Below, piece by piece: positions 25,894-34,199 of a stretch of DNA of 64,000 nucleotides. Numbering within the stretch: position 1 is the first letter of the stretch; every line of letters begins with the position of its first letter. This DNA comes from Microcoleus sp. FACHB-68 (GTDB lineage Bacteria; Cyanobacteriota; Cyanobacteriia; Cyanobacteriales; Oscillatoriaceae). The DNA lies in the NCBI RefSeq assembly GCF_014695715.1, contig NZ_JACJOT010000018.1, forward strand, positions 186,001 to 250,000, written 5' to 3'. A program made the translations under genes and the position numbers. The notes below the pieces were generated by a model. The model saw nothing but the letters and a program-made list of their open reading frames with translations. It had not been told where the DNA came from and did not search any database.

Positions 25894-26415
25894 CTATTGT
25901 TTCACAAAACGGCGCAACTGAGCAACCCATTTTTTAACTTTAATATCCAGCGAGTAACCCCGGCGTGTTGACACCACCATCGTAGCGGCAAAGCGATCAT
26001 GAAATGCCTGCTTTCGCATGGGGTCGAAGTAAGCGAGACTACAATCGAGCAGCAAAGGAACGATTAGCAGCAAGTATTGGGCCGTTGAGGGATTGAGGTT
26101 GGTAACACCAAACACGGCCAAGCTAGCTCCAATGCCGGTGAGGACTTCCCGCTTGGTTAACTCTAGCAGTCCGGGTGACTTCCCGAAACGTTCGTCTACC
26201 ACCTTCATGTCAAATGCCCAGCGTCCCAGACTTTGCCCCTGATTTGCCGACACCAGTAGCACTCTTAGCCCCAGCCAAACCAGAAAGTCAAGAATAAAAC
26301 TATTGACCAGTAGCGAACTGAGCAGCCAAACCGGCAGGATATCGACGAACAGGGCACACGCCCGTCGCCACATCGGAACTTTGGGCAAGCGGGTGTAGAG
26401 AGGTTCGGTTTGCAT
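25894..26415 (-). CDS. RDD family membrane protein
   Basis: A 173-residue RDD-family protein. The characteristic first-helix block is RRACALFVDILPVW at about residues 17-30 (the RDD family Arg and Asp). It is followed by membrane segments, the GQSLGRWAFDMKVVD loop and a later hydrophobic pair. Some family members have been linked to ion transport, but most have no known role. It is 43 bases upstream of rpmG on the same strand, so it may start the rpmG-rpsR transcript. Confidence 0.82.
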   Translation of the reverse strand: MQTEPLYTRLPKVPMWRRACALFVDILPVWLLSSLLVNSFILDFLVWLGLRVLLVSANQGQSLGRWAFDMKVVDERFGKSPGLLELTKREVLTGIGASLAVFGVTNLNPSTAQYLLLIVPLLLDCSLAYFDPMRKQAFHDRFAATMVVSTRRGYSLDIKVKKWVAQLRRFVKQ

Positions 26416-26591
26416 GGGACTTGGGGAATTCTGAGGGGCTACGTTAACTATCTTGGCACTTCCACCGGCTAGATGTTAACGGGTGGAAATGCTCGATTTG
26501 CGAGGGCGTGTTTCTGTGGTGCAGTCGCTTTGAGCCGGCATAGAGATTGCTTTTCCCTCAGCATCCCCCATTAATCGAGCGCCAACTCTTA

Positions 26592-27296
26592 TTAAAGTGC
26601 ATCTGGATCGATTCCCAACTCTTGCAGTTTAGCGGCTAATCGCTGCGCTCGCTCTTGAGCCTCCTGCCGCGCTGCCTCAGCCTCCCGTCGCGCCTGCTCA
26701 GTTTCTTCATGGGTGAGCAAAAATTCACCTGTTGTCGGATTGTAAAAGCGAAGTTTACCATCTGGCAAAACTCGCAAATCTAACCCTAAAACTTCACTGG
26801 ATACCGAACTTGTCCCATCTGGCAAACTTGTTTGAGGCATTGGAAAATAATTGCCTTCAACCAGATGTAGTCCCTGAAGTTGAGGATCAAGATAATCGCC
26901 GGTTGGATCGTACTGAAAATACTCTCGTACCCCTAAAAAAGCATAAATACCTTTTTTCGCGCCTTGGTCTTGACTGCGGGTACTCATTGACGTGATTTCT
27001 AGCACAAAATCAGGGGTTTTGTCCCCATTTTCCCAAGTTTTGTAGGAACGGCGCTGGCATTTTTCCACCCCAATAACAACAAAAGTATCGGGAGCGACAA
27101 CCGACTGGGGATTTCCTTCTTCGTAGTAAATAAAGAGATTTCCAGAAACGTAAACATCAGGCCGGTTCTGGAAGTGAATTTCCAGCAATTTAACAGCAGC
27201 CATTAAATAATCGCGCTGGAAATCACTTTCAGCCATTGGTAAGCCATCTTCATCGGGGTATTCAATTTGGGTTGAGGCGAGAATTGAGACTGTCAT
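26592..27296 (-). CDS. Uma2 family (DUF820) putative endonuclease with coiled-coil tail
   Basis: A 234-residue Uma2 protein. The PD-(D/E)xK core is present: APDTFVVIG, then PDFVLEITSMSTRSQDQGAKKGIYAFLGVREYF (quoted in part as PDFVLEITS and AKKGIYAFLGV), retaining Asp, Glu and Lys. From about residue 195 to the end is an Arg/Glu/Ala heptad tail ending LQELGIDPDAL, likely a coiled coil. The frame opens at a TTG (27311), but the ATG at 27296 is the plausible start. A very similar tail is found on the Uma2 protein at 53714-54454. Confidence 0.85.
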   Translation of the reverse strand: MTVSILASTQIEYPDEDGLPMAESDFQRDYLMAAVKLLEIHFQNRPDVYVSGNLFIYYEEGNPQSVVAPDTFVVIGVEKCQRRSYKTWENGDKTPDFVLEITSMSTRSQDQGAKKGIYAFLGVREYFQYDPTGDYLDPQLQGLHLVEGNYFPMPQTSLPDGTSSVSSEVLGLDLRVLPDGKLRFYNPTTGEFLLTHEETEQARREAEAARQEAQERAQRLAAKLQELGIDPDAL

Positions 27297-27474
27297 TGGC
27301 AAAGCCCTCAACTGGCAACAGCTTTAATTTAACATTCTCACCTTTTATTAATTGCTAATGGCTATAAGTTGCCGACTGGGGTTGAATAAGGATATAACTG
27401 CGACACAACTGATGAATTAACCGGCATACAATGGTCTAAGCATCCCCCTATACGGGATTGGTGGAGTAGCAACT

Positions 27475-28584
27475 ATGCAAGTTCGTTTTAAGGTCGTTCG
27501 ACAAAATCAAAATTCCTCTCCTCGCATTCAGACTTACACGCTGGAGGTGGAACCGGGCAATACAATTTTAGATTGCCTCAATCGCATTAAGTGGGAGCAA
27601 GATGGAACCCTAGCGTTTCGCAAAAATTGCCGCAACACCATCTGCGGCAGCTGTTCCATGCGAATTGATGGGCGCTCCGCGCTAGCCTGTAAGGAGAATG
27701 TGGGCAGCGAACTCGCGAGATTACAGCAAATTGCAAATCAGGCTGCCCAAGTGCCGGCACAGGAAGGACAGGATGCCCTCCTCAAAAACAAAGGCGGGCA
27801 AGATGCACCCCCCAGAACACCGGCAGACGGCATCCCAGAAATTACCATCGCGCCAATGGGCAATATGCCGGTGGTTAAGGATCTGGTCGTGGATATGGCC
27901 AGTTTCTGGGATAACCTCCAGGCAGTCGATCCGTATGTCAGCACCGGCGCACGACAAGTTCCAGAACGTGAGTTCCTGCAAACCCCAGAGGAACGGGCAC
28001 AACTGAATCAAACCGGCAATTGCATTCTCTGCGGTGCCTGTTATTCCGAGTGCAACGCCCGCGAAGTCAATCCACAGTTTGTCGGTCCTCACGCCCTCGC
28101 GAAAGCTTACCGGATGGTGGCAGACTCCCGCGATGGCCAGACAGAAAGCCGGTTGGAACAATACAACCAAGGCACCGCCGGCGTCTGGGGTTGTACCCGC
28201 TGCTATTACTGCAACGCCGTCTGTCCGATGGAAGTCGCACCAATGGATCAAATCGGCAAAATCAAACAAGAAATTCTTGAGCGCAAAACCGCCCAAGATA
28301 GCCGGCAAATCCGCCACCGCAAAGTATTAATCAATCTCGTCAAAGAAGGTGGTTGGATCGATGAGCGCAAGTTCGGTTTGCAAGTTGTCGGGAACAGTTT
28401 CCGTGATATCAAAGGATTAGCCAGCCTCGGCCCATTAGGGTTGCGGATGTTGGCAAAACGCAAATTTCCTTTATCATTTGAACCGTCGGAAGGAGCAGCG
28501 GTTGTGCGATCGCTGATTGAATCCGTACAAAGTTTAGAGCAACAGTCGGCTCAAGAAAGTCAAGAAACCCCTGAAAAACTATGA
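27475..28584 (+). CDS. sdhB: Succinate dehydrogenase/fumarate reductase iron-sulfur subunit
   Basis: A 369-residue iron-sulfur subunit that carries electrons from the flavoprotein SdhA to quinone at the thylakoid or cytoplasmic membrane. The [2Fe-2S] ligands are Cys52, Cys57, Cys60 and Cys72 (CRNTICGSC...AC). The ferredoxin-like half has CILCGACYSEC and CTRCYYCNAVCP for the 4Fe-4S and 3Fe-4S clusters. A Gln/Gly/Pro-rich stretch at about residues 93-122 between the two halves looks like an extra linker. GGTGGAG precedes the ATG. The stop overlaps the start of an hli gene. No sdhA or sdhC is adjacent. Confidence 0.95.
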   Translation: MQVRFKVVRQNQNSSPRIQTYTLEVEPGNTILDCLNRIKWEQDGTLAFRKNCRNTICGSCSMRIDGRSALACKENVGSELARLQQIANQAAQVPAQEGQDALLKNKGGQDAPPRTPADGIPEITIAPMGNMPVVKDLVVDMASFWDNLQAVDPYVSTGARQVPEREFLQTPEERAQLNQTGNCILCGACYSECNAREVNPQFVGPHALAKAYRMVADSRDGQTESRLEQYNQGTAGVWGCTRCYYCNAVCPMEVAPMDQIGKIKQEILERKTAQDSRQIRHRKVLINLVKEGGWIDERKFGLQVVGNSFRDIKGLASLGPLGLRMLAKRKFPLSFEPSEGAAVVRSLIESVQSLEQQSAQESQETPEKL

Positions 28585-28772
28585 AGCCAGAAACACCGTC
28601 CGCGCCGGCACCCACTCAAACCGAATCTTATAACCAACCTGAACCGGCCTTTGGCTGGACTGCCTATGCAGAGCAAATTAACGGGCGATTTGCCATGCTA
28701 GGATTTGTGGCGCTTCTGGTGCTGGAATTTTTCACCCGTCAAGATTTCTTCACGTGGCTGGGGCTACGCTAA
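28581..28772 (+). CDS. hli: High-light-inducible protein (one-helix CAB-like protein)
   Basis: A 63-residue single-helix chlorophyll-binding protein of the Hlip/SCP family. These protect photosystem assembly by binding chlorophyll and carotenoid and quenching excitation. The helix carries the generic LHC motif AEQINGRFAMLGFVALLVLE at about residues 31-50, with the pigment-ligand residues Glu, Asn and Arg. The N-terminus is Pro/Thr-rich. The ATG overlaps the sdhB stop (ATGA), and a terminator follows at 28781, so it would be expressed from the sdhB transcript by translational coupling. Confidence 0.93.
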   Translation: MKPETPSAPAPTQTESYNQPEPAFGWTAYAEQINGRFAMLGFVALLVLEFFTRQDFFTWLGLR

Positions 28773-28780
28773 AGAAACGA

Positions 28781-28809
28781 AGCGAGTGGCTGCGAGTCAC
28801 TCGCTTTAT
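28781..28809 (+). terminator. Rho-independent terminator after sdhB-hli
   Basis: A perfect 8-bp stem AGCGAGTG/CACTCGCT with a 9-base loop is followed by TTATT. It starts nine bases after the hli stop codon and closes the sdhB-hli unit. Confidence 0.8.
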
Positions 28810-28867
28810 TCACTTCTAATCACAGCAAACATACAAAAAACAACGCTGGACATTTAAATAGAGTAAT

Positions 28868-28940
28868 ACATTGAAACAAACTCCGATGGTTAAACGGAGC
28901 AACTATTACGTCAGCGCGTTATTTTTTGTAGTTTCAATGT
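28868..28940 (+). promoter_or_regulatory. Candidate structured 5' leader of the diguanylate cyclase gene
   Basis: A perfect 10-bp inverted repeat (ACATTGAAAC at 28868-28877, GTTTCAATGT at 28931-28940) encloses a smaller hairpin CTCCG/CGGAG at 28881-28899. The outer arm ends 28 bases before the ATG at 28969. It does not match the c-di-GMP-I riboswitch motifs I know. It could be an RNA element or a DNA operator. Confidence 0.4.
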
Positions 28941-28968
28941 TTGGCTCCCTTAAGGCTCCAGGGTCAAA

Positions 28969-31686
28969 ATGTTACTGAAATTGCTGATCAGTAATGCGAC
29001 GCAGCTTTCTACAAAAGTGCCGCTTCGCATTGTCCTCGTTATCCCCTTCCTCTTACAAATTTTTGCCGCAGTGGGACTGACCGGCTGGCTATCGTTTCGC
29101 AACGGGCAAAAGGCAGTGAGTGAGCTGACTGCTCAGTTGCAAACCGCAGCCACGGCCCGCATCGAAGAACGCTTTCGCCCCTACTTAGAAACCCCCCACA
29201 TTGTTAATCAGATAAACCTCGATGCTATTGAGCAGGGTTTATTGCGTCCGCGAGACTTAAGCAACATCGAGAGCTACTTTTTAAAACAGCTCAACTTGTT
29301 TAAAGCGGTGGGCTATATTCAATGGGGCAATGAGTTTGGAGAGTTTGTTGGCGTGGCGCGAGTTCGTGATGATGGCACCCTTAACATTGAAGCCGCCGAC
29401 GCCTCCACCAAAAATCACTTCTATACCTACACGGTAAATAGCAAAGGCCACCGAGACAAACGTTTAAGAGATAATGGACCCTACGATCCTCGAAAACGGC
29501 CTTGGTATAAAGCCGCGATGCAACAAGGGAAACCGGGCTGGAGTCCACTTTACCTCGGCTACGGCACGGCGGAAGTTGTAACCGATGCCATTCTTCCTGT
29601 CTACGACAAAAACGGCAAGAAGTTAGGAGTCTTAGGAACGACGTTATTTCTCTCACAAATTGGTGACTTTCTCCGCAACTTAAAAATTAGTCCTTCCGCA
29701 CAGAGCTTTATCGTAGAACGTTCGGGATTATTGATTGCTTCTTCCACGCTTGATAAGCCGTTTGTCATGCGAAACGGTCAGGCACAACGGATGAAAGCGA
29801 CCGAAAGCAAAGATATTTTAATTCGCTCCACTGCAAAGTATTTAATCGAGCGCTTTGGCAATCTTAACGAAATTAATAGTAGCCAGTCTCTGACCTTCCA
29901 GCTAGAGGATCAGCAGGAATTCCTTCAGATAACTCCGTTGCGTGACAATCGAGGTTTGGACTGGTTAATTGTTGTCGTCGTTCCAGAAGCTGACTTCATG
30001 GAGCAAATACACGCCAACAACCGCAGTTCTATCGCCTTAGGGCTGGCTGCTTTAGCGTTAGCTACAGTGATGGGAATTTTGACCGCTCGCTGGATTACTC
30101 AGCCTATACACCATTTGAGTGAAGCATCCAAAGCCATTGCCGGCGGAGAACTTGATCAAAATATTGAATTTAGAGGGGTAAATGAACTGAGGGTTCTGGC
30201 GGGTGCGTTTAACCAAATGGCACGACAGCTGCGCGAGTCGTTTACTGCCTTGGAAACGACAAATTATCAGCTAGAGCTGCGGGTTGAGCAGCGCACAGCT
30301 TCACTCCAGCAAGCTGAGGCTGAATTGAGAGCACTGTTTGCGGGAATGAGCGAACTGATCTTCGTAATTGACGCCCAGGGACGCCATCTCAAAGTCGCAC
30401 CGACAAATCCAGCACTGTTATATAAACCGGCTGAAGAATTGATGGGTAAGACCGTCTACGAAATTTTTCCCAGAACGTCGGCAGATATTTTTATGGCTCA
30501 CATCCAAACTGCGCTTGGCACTCAAGAGACTGTCAATTTTGAATACAGCTTGATGATAAAAGAGCGAGAAGTTTGGTTTGCCACAAGTATTGCTCCCATT
30601 TCCCAAAACTCTGTGATTTGCGTGGCACGTGATATCACCTACCGCGTGCGGGCAGAGGAGGCGCTGCGCGAGAGTGAGGAGCGTTATCGCTCAGTGATTG
30701 CGGCGATGGCAGAGGGAATTGTTCTCGTTCAGGCGAATGGACGCATCAGTGCCTGTAATGCAAGCGCACAGAGGATTTTGGGGCTTTCTTCCAAACAGAT
30801 AATGGGGCGAAATTATACCACTTTGCGCTGGCGAGCGATCCGCGAAGATGGTTCTCCTTTTCCAACACAATATCATCCAACCACGATTGCTTTGCGAACC
30901 GGCTTGCCCCAGTCTAATGCAATTATGGGCTTGCACAAACCGGATGGGACACTGATCTGGATTTCAATTAATTGCCAACCGCTGTTGCGAGCCGGTGCAA
31001 CTTTACCTTATGCAGTCGTTGCTTCATTTTCTGATATCACCGCTCGTCAGCGAGCCGAAGCCGCTCTGCAAAAAGCCAATCGAGAGTTAGAGCGCCTCGC
31101 GACCTTAGATGGCTTAACCCAAGTAGCCAATCGCCGCCGGTTTGACCAGTATTTATCCCAAGAGTGGGTGCGGCAGGCGCGGGAGATGAAGCCCCTGTCT
31201 TTAATTTTGTGTGATGTTGATTATTTTAAAAACTATAACGATACTTATGGGCATCAAGCTGGAGATGATTGTTTGCAGCAGATTGCCCGAGCATTAAACC
31301 GAGCAATTCAGAGTTCGGCACATTTACTTGCCCGATACGGTGGAGAAGAATTTGCGGTGATTTTGCCCAATACAAGCGCTGAGGCGGCAGCCGCCGTGGC
31401 TGAAGCAATGCGCTTAGCTATCCAAGAGCTTAGGATTGGCCATGCTCAATCTTCGGTGAGCCAATATGTGACGTTGAGTTTGGGATTAGCTACGACAATT
31501 CCTACTCAAGAATGTTCGCCTGAAACACTAATTGGTGTGGCTGATAAAGCACTTTATCAAGCTAAAAGGCAGGGAAGAAATCGCATTGCAATCGCAGTTT
31601 TTCCCTCGGTCAATTTGTTAGAGAATAGTCTAGATATGGGGAATTTACCTCGGTCGGGTTCCTCAAGAAAAAATTTACCCGACTAA
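28969..31686 (+). CDS. Membrane diguanylate cyclase: dCache-HAMP-PAS-PAS-GGDEF
   Basis: A 905-residue sensor that would make cyclic di-GMP from two GTP. Order of parts: membrane helix at about 21-45; periplasmic dCache sensor to about 340 (DPRKRPWYKAA and GYGTAEVVTDA are typical); second helix at about 355-375; HAMP to about 425; PAS domains at about 445-560 and 570-690; GGDEF domain from about 705. The active-site motif is GGEEF at 791-795, intact. No RxxD inhibitory site is visible at the usual position just upstream (the residues there are SSAH), so classic product inhibition may be lacking. No EAL domain. The ligand of the dCache domain is unknown. Confidence 0.93.
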   Translation: MLLKLLISNATQLSTKVPLRIVLVIPFLLQIFAAVGLTGWLSFRNGQKAVSELTAQLQTAATARIEERFRPYLETPHIVNQINLDAIEQGLLRPRDLSNIESYFLKQLNLFKAVGYIQWGNEFGEFVGVARVRDDGTLNIEAADASTKNHFYTYTVNSKGHRDKRLRDNGPYDPRKRPWYKAAMQQGKPGWSPLYLGYGTAEVVTDAILPVYDKNGKKLGVLGTTLFLSQIGDFLRNLKISPSAQSFIVERSGLLIASSTLDKPFVMRNGQAQRMKATESKDILIRSTAKYLIERFGNLNEINSSQSLTFQLEDQQEFLQITPLRDNRGLDWLIVVVVPEADFMEQIHANNRSSIALGLAALALATVMGILTARWITQPIHHLSEASKAIAGGELDQNIEFRGVNELRVLAGAFNQMARQLRESFTALETTNYQLELRVEQRTASLQQAEAELRALFAGMSELIFVIDAQGRHLKVAPTNPALLYKPAEELMGKTVYEIFPRTSADIFMAHIQTALGTQETVNFEYSLMIKEREVWFATSIAPISQNSVICVARDITYRVRAEEALRESEERYRSVIAAMAEGIVLVQANGRISACNASAQRILGLSSKQIMGRNYTTLRWRAIREDGSPFPTQYHPTTIALRTGLPQSNAIMGLHKPDGTLIWISINCQPLLRAGATLPYAVVASFSDITARQRAEAALQKANRELERLATLDGLTQVANRRRFDQYLSQEWVRQAREMKPLSLILCDVDYFKNYNDTYGHQAGDDCLQQIARALNRAIQSSAHLLARYGGEEFAVILPNTSAEAAAAVAEAMRLAIQELRIGHAQSSVSQYVTLSLGLATTIPTQECSPETLIGVADKALYQAKRQGRNRIAIAVFPSVNLLENSLDMGNLPRSGSSRKNLPD

Positions 31687-31709
31687 ACCTGACTTTCCTC
31701 CGTGACGGT

Positions 31710-33179
31710 TTAACGAATGGTAAGAGTATACCGGCCTCGGCCTTGTCTGTCCCGCGCATTAACAACCACGCGGTAAACACCGCTGCGGGGCAAAGTCGCT
31801 GTAATTGCAGAATTGGTTGTGTCAGCACCGGCATTGTCATTTTGTGCAAGAACTTTACCCTCTGGACTGAGCAGGACGAGATAGGTGTCAAACTCAGGAC
31901 TTTCTAGGCTAATCGTTACAGACTGGCCGCCACGGCCTGTAAAGGTCGTCTGCCGGAACAAACTGCCGTCAGAGGGAAGAACAGACGCGCCGGGACCGAG
32001 AACGCTTTCTAGCCGCGCGATCACGTTCCCCTGCTGGCCTTGATTCCTGGCATTGCCTCTGGTATCACCGCCGGCACCACTGGCAACGATTCGCAAGTTG
32101 TAAGACCCGGATTCTCCCGGCTGAGAGGAATTGGCAATCAACGTATAGGTGCCGTTTCCCGGGAGGGTTGCCTCAATTTTGGCGCTGTTACCGCCGCCTC
32201 CGTCATCATCTTGCCCAAGATCGCGACCGTTAGGGCTGAGTAGGATTAAAAAAGGATCGATCTCCTGGCTGTCCATTTCAATCGAGATCCGCTGGCCGGC
32301 TTTCCCCTGAAATGTGTAAATGTTGAAAAAGCTGTTATCTGCCCGTAAAACGAGGGAACCGGGTCCAAGTCTGCCGCTGACGGGTGCCCCATTGAGCGCG
32401 ATTTGCTGGGGTTTGTAGTTGTTATTAGTCGAAGCGGTCGCTTGCTGCTGTACCTGAGAGACACGGGGGGCGCGTCCTTCCCGGACTGCTGTCAGGAAAG
32501 GCTGCACTCGGTCTAGGGACATGGCAAAACCGATGCCAATGTTGCCGCCTTGACGACCTGTAAAAATGGCGGTGTTAACGCCAATTAATTCTCCCTGACT
32601 GTTGAGCAGTGGGCCGCCTGAGTTGCCGGGATTGATGGCGGCGTCTGTTTGGATCAAGCCGCGCTGCCGGTCGATGCGGCTGACGATGCCGACGGTAAAG
32701 GTTCCCTGAAATCGTCCGAAGGGATTGCCGATGGCATAGGCTCGCTGGCCCACTCTGACGGAACCCAAAGGTGCTAGGGGAATGGTGGGCAGGTTATTCT
32801 GTCCCCGAATCTTGAGAACGGCTAAGTCTAGATCCTTCTCACCAAAGGCAATAACTTCGGCTTGGACTCGCCGGCCATCGGATAAAATCACGCTGACATT
32901 GCGGGGAGATCCGGCGACAACGTGGGCGTTGGTTAGCACCAGACCTTCAGAGCTAATAATAGTGCCACTGCCGTTACTGCTGCCGGCATCGATGGAGACG
33001 ACGGCAGGACTGGCGACTTCGTAAACGCGAATATTGGTTTGTTCATCTACGTCTTGGGCGAAGGCACGGCTTGAGGGCAGCAAACCGGCAGGGGCGAGGG
33101 CTGGAATGGTGATTGAGCCGATGACTGTTGCAATTGCTAAAATGCCAGATGTCGCCAGAGGCAAGAGTTTAGTATTCAT
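31710..33179 (-). CDS. Trypsin-like (S1C-type) serine protease with two C-terminal PPC domains
   Basis: A 489-residue exported protease. The Sec signal peptide ends near AFA-QD at about residue 41. The protease domain spans about 50-235 with the full triad: His86 (LTNAHVV), Asp118 (DLDLAVLK) and Ser187 (NPGNSGGPL). This is the core of Deg/HtrA enzymes, but the C-terminus has no PDZ domain. Instead there are two repeats of about 100 residues, each ending in a GTYTL/GVYRV-type strand, which match bacterial pre-peptidase C-terminal (PPC) domains. It probably acts in the periplasm or outside the cell. It is convergent with the diguanylate cyclase gene. Confidence 0.88.
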   Translation of the reverse strand: MNTKLLPLATSGILAIATVIGSITIPALAPAGLLPSSRAFAQDVDEQTNIRVYEVASPAVVSIDAGSSNGSGTIISSEGLVLTNAHVVAGSPRNVSVILSDGRRVQAEVIAFGEKDLDLAVLKIRGQNNLPTIPLAPLGSVRVGQRAYAIGNPFGRFQGTFTVGIVSRIDRQRGLIQTDAAINPGNSGGPLLNSQGELIGVNTAIFTGRQGGNIGIGFAMSLDRVQPFLTAVREGRAPRVSQVQQQATASTNNNYKPQQIALNGAPVSGRLGPGSLVLRADNSFFNIYTFQGKAGQRISIEMDSQEIDPFLILLSPNGRDLGQDDDGGGGNSAKIEATLPGNGTYTLIANSSQPGESGSYNLRIVASGAGGDTRGNARNQGQQGNVIARLESVLGPGASVLPSDGSLFRQTTFTGRGGQSVTISLESPEFDTYLVLLSPEGKVLAQNDNAGADTTNSAITATLPRSGVYRVVVNARDRQGRGRYTLTIR

Positions 33180-33586
33180 AGTTTGACTCCTATTAATAAA
33201 TAATTTTATTTTTTAATTCAACGGTCGCCAAGGAAAGCGCAAAGAAAGGCGAAGTTTTAATAATGCGGTTATAATTACTGTTTTTATGAGTGGATTATTT
33301 TATAAGTTGGCAACGTTCGCTATCTTTTTCGCTAAGACGCTCAGCACTGATTACTCGTTCCTAATCTCATCTTGAGTTTCCGGAACGAGTGGCGGCATTA
33401 GAAATCAAAATTGTCACCACAGATAAACACAGATCAATGTACTGATATCTGCGTTTATCCGCTATAGGCTAGGGTTTAAAATTTAGGAATCTTATAGAGA
33501 AAAGGATTTTCACCCTGTATCTGCGTTCGTAGTAGCGCCGGCACTGAGCGAGCTATCTACATTTTTAAATTTAAAGTTGCTTGAGT
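33180..33586. other. Intergenic region of about 405 bases
   Basis: Separates the protease gene from the downstream end of the TolB-like gene; both are on the minus strand. It holds a dispersed repeat at 33415-33465 and otherwise AT-rich sequence upstream of the protease start. No open frame of note. Confidence 0.5.
33415..33465. repeat. Dispersed CAGATAA-type palindromic repeat copy
   Basis: Left arm CACAGATAAACACAGAT and right arm ATCTGCGTTTATCCGC face each other around a 12-base spacer. They pair over about 16 bases with two G-T-type differences. Same family as the elements at 3883-4071, 6772-6835 and 19061-19134. Confidence 0.7.
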
Positions 33587-34111
33587 TTAGCGAGGCGCAT
33601 CTGGGGTATTTATAGGGTTTCCAGAGGCATCTATAAGTGTAATATTCCACTGACCCTGTGCACCGGCTTCAAAGGCAATGGTGCTGCCATCGGCACTAAT
33701 TGTAGGGTTGCGAACTTCAGCTTTAAGGTTTGGTGTGAGGTTCCGCAGCTGGCGAGTAGGTACGTTGTAAAGATAGATATCCACTCGCCCTTCACGGCTG
33801 CCGGCAAACACAATTGAGCGCCCGTCTTCTGTTACAGCGGGGTGGGAAGCGAGGGTATCGAGGGCGTTTAACCCAGGCAAATCGATGAGCCGGCGCTCAA
33901 CTGCATCGTAAAGGTAAACGTCTTGGCTTTGCTGGCGATCAGAGATAAAAACAATATAACGACCGGCAAGCTGAGGCGTAACTTCACCGGCTGGACTGTT
34001 TAAGCTTCGCCCTCCGGCATCGAAGGGAAAGCTGAGAATGCGGGGGTAGCCGGTGCAGCTGCTCAGCGTGCCGGTGAGGGCGACAGTCAGGAGAAAGATA
34101 GCGCGTTTCAC
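33587..34111 (-). CDS. TolB-like beta-propeller lipoprotein, half-size (copy 1)
   Basis: A 174-residue lipoprotein with signal peptide and lipobox L-S-S-C (Cys19). The mature part has about three PD40/TolB-type blades, each with a (P)xxS-x-DGxxIxF pattern: RYIVFISDRQQSQDVYLYD, GRSIVFAGSREG and GSTIAFEAGAQGQWNI (all quoted in part). A full TolB propeller has six blades, so this would be half a propeller and may dimerise. A paralogue lies 88 bases upstream on the same strand. Periplasmic role unknown. Confidence 0.78.
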   Translation of the reverse strand: MKRAIFLLTVALTGTLSSCTGYPRILSFPFDAGGRSLNSPAGEVTPQLAGRYIVFISDRQQSQDVYLYDAVERRLIDLPGLNALDTLASHPAVTEDGRSIVFAGSREGRVDIYLYNVPTRQLRNLTPNLKAEVRNPTISADGSTIAFEAGAQGQWNITLIDASGNPINTPDAPR

Positions 34112-34123
34112 AGGCGGAAAAGA

Positions 34124-34143
34124 GGGGGTGACGGGGTGACGGG
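34124..34143 (-). repeat. Short tandem repeat GGGGTGAC
   Basis: About two and a half copies of GGGGTGAC lie between the two TolB-like genes. This is the same class of short G-rich tandem repeat seen at 2131, 12497 and 36629. Confidence 0.5.
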
Positions 34144-34199
34144 AAGATGGGATAAGAGCGAACTTGATATTCCCTTAGCTTCTAAACCCTAGAGCCTTT

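Noticed and set aside
28868-28968. c-di-GMP riboswitch before the diguanylate cyclase
   Set aside because: The CACGCACAGGGCAAACC-like core is absent; only an unclassified inverted repeat is present.
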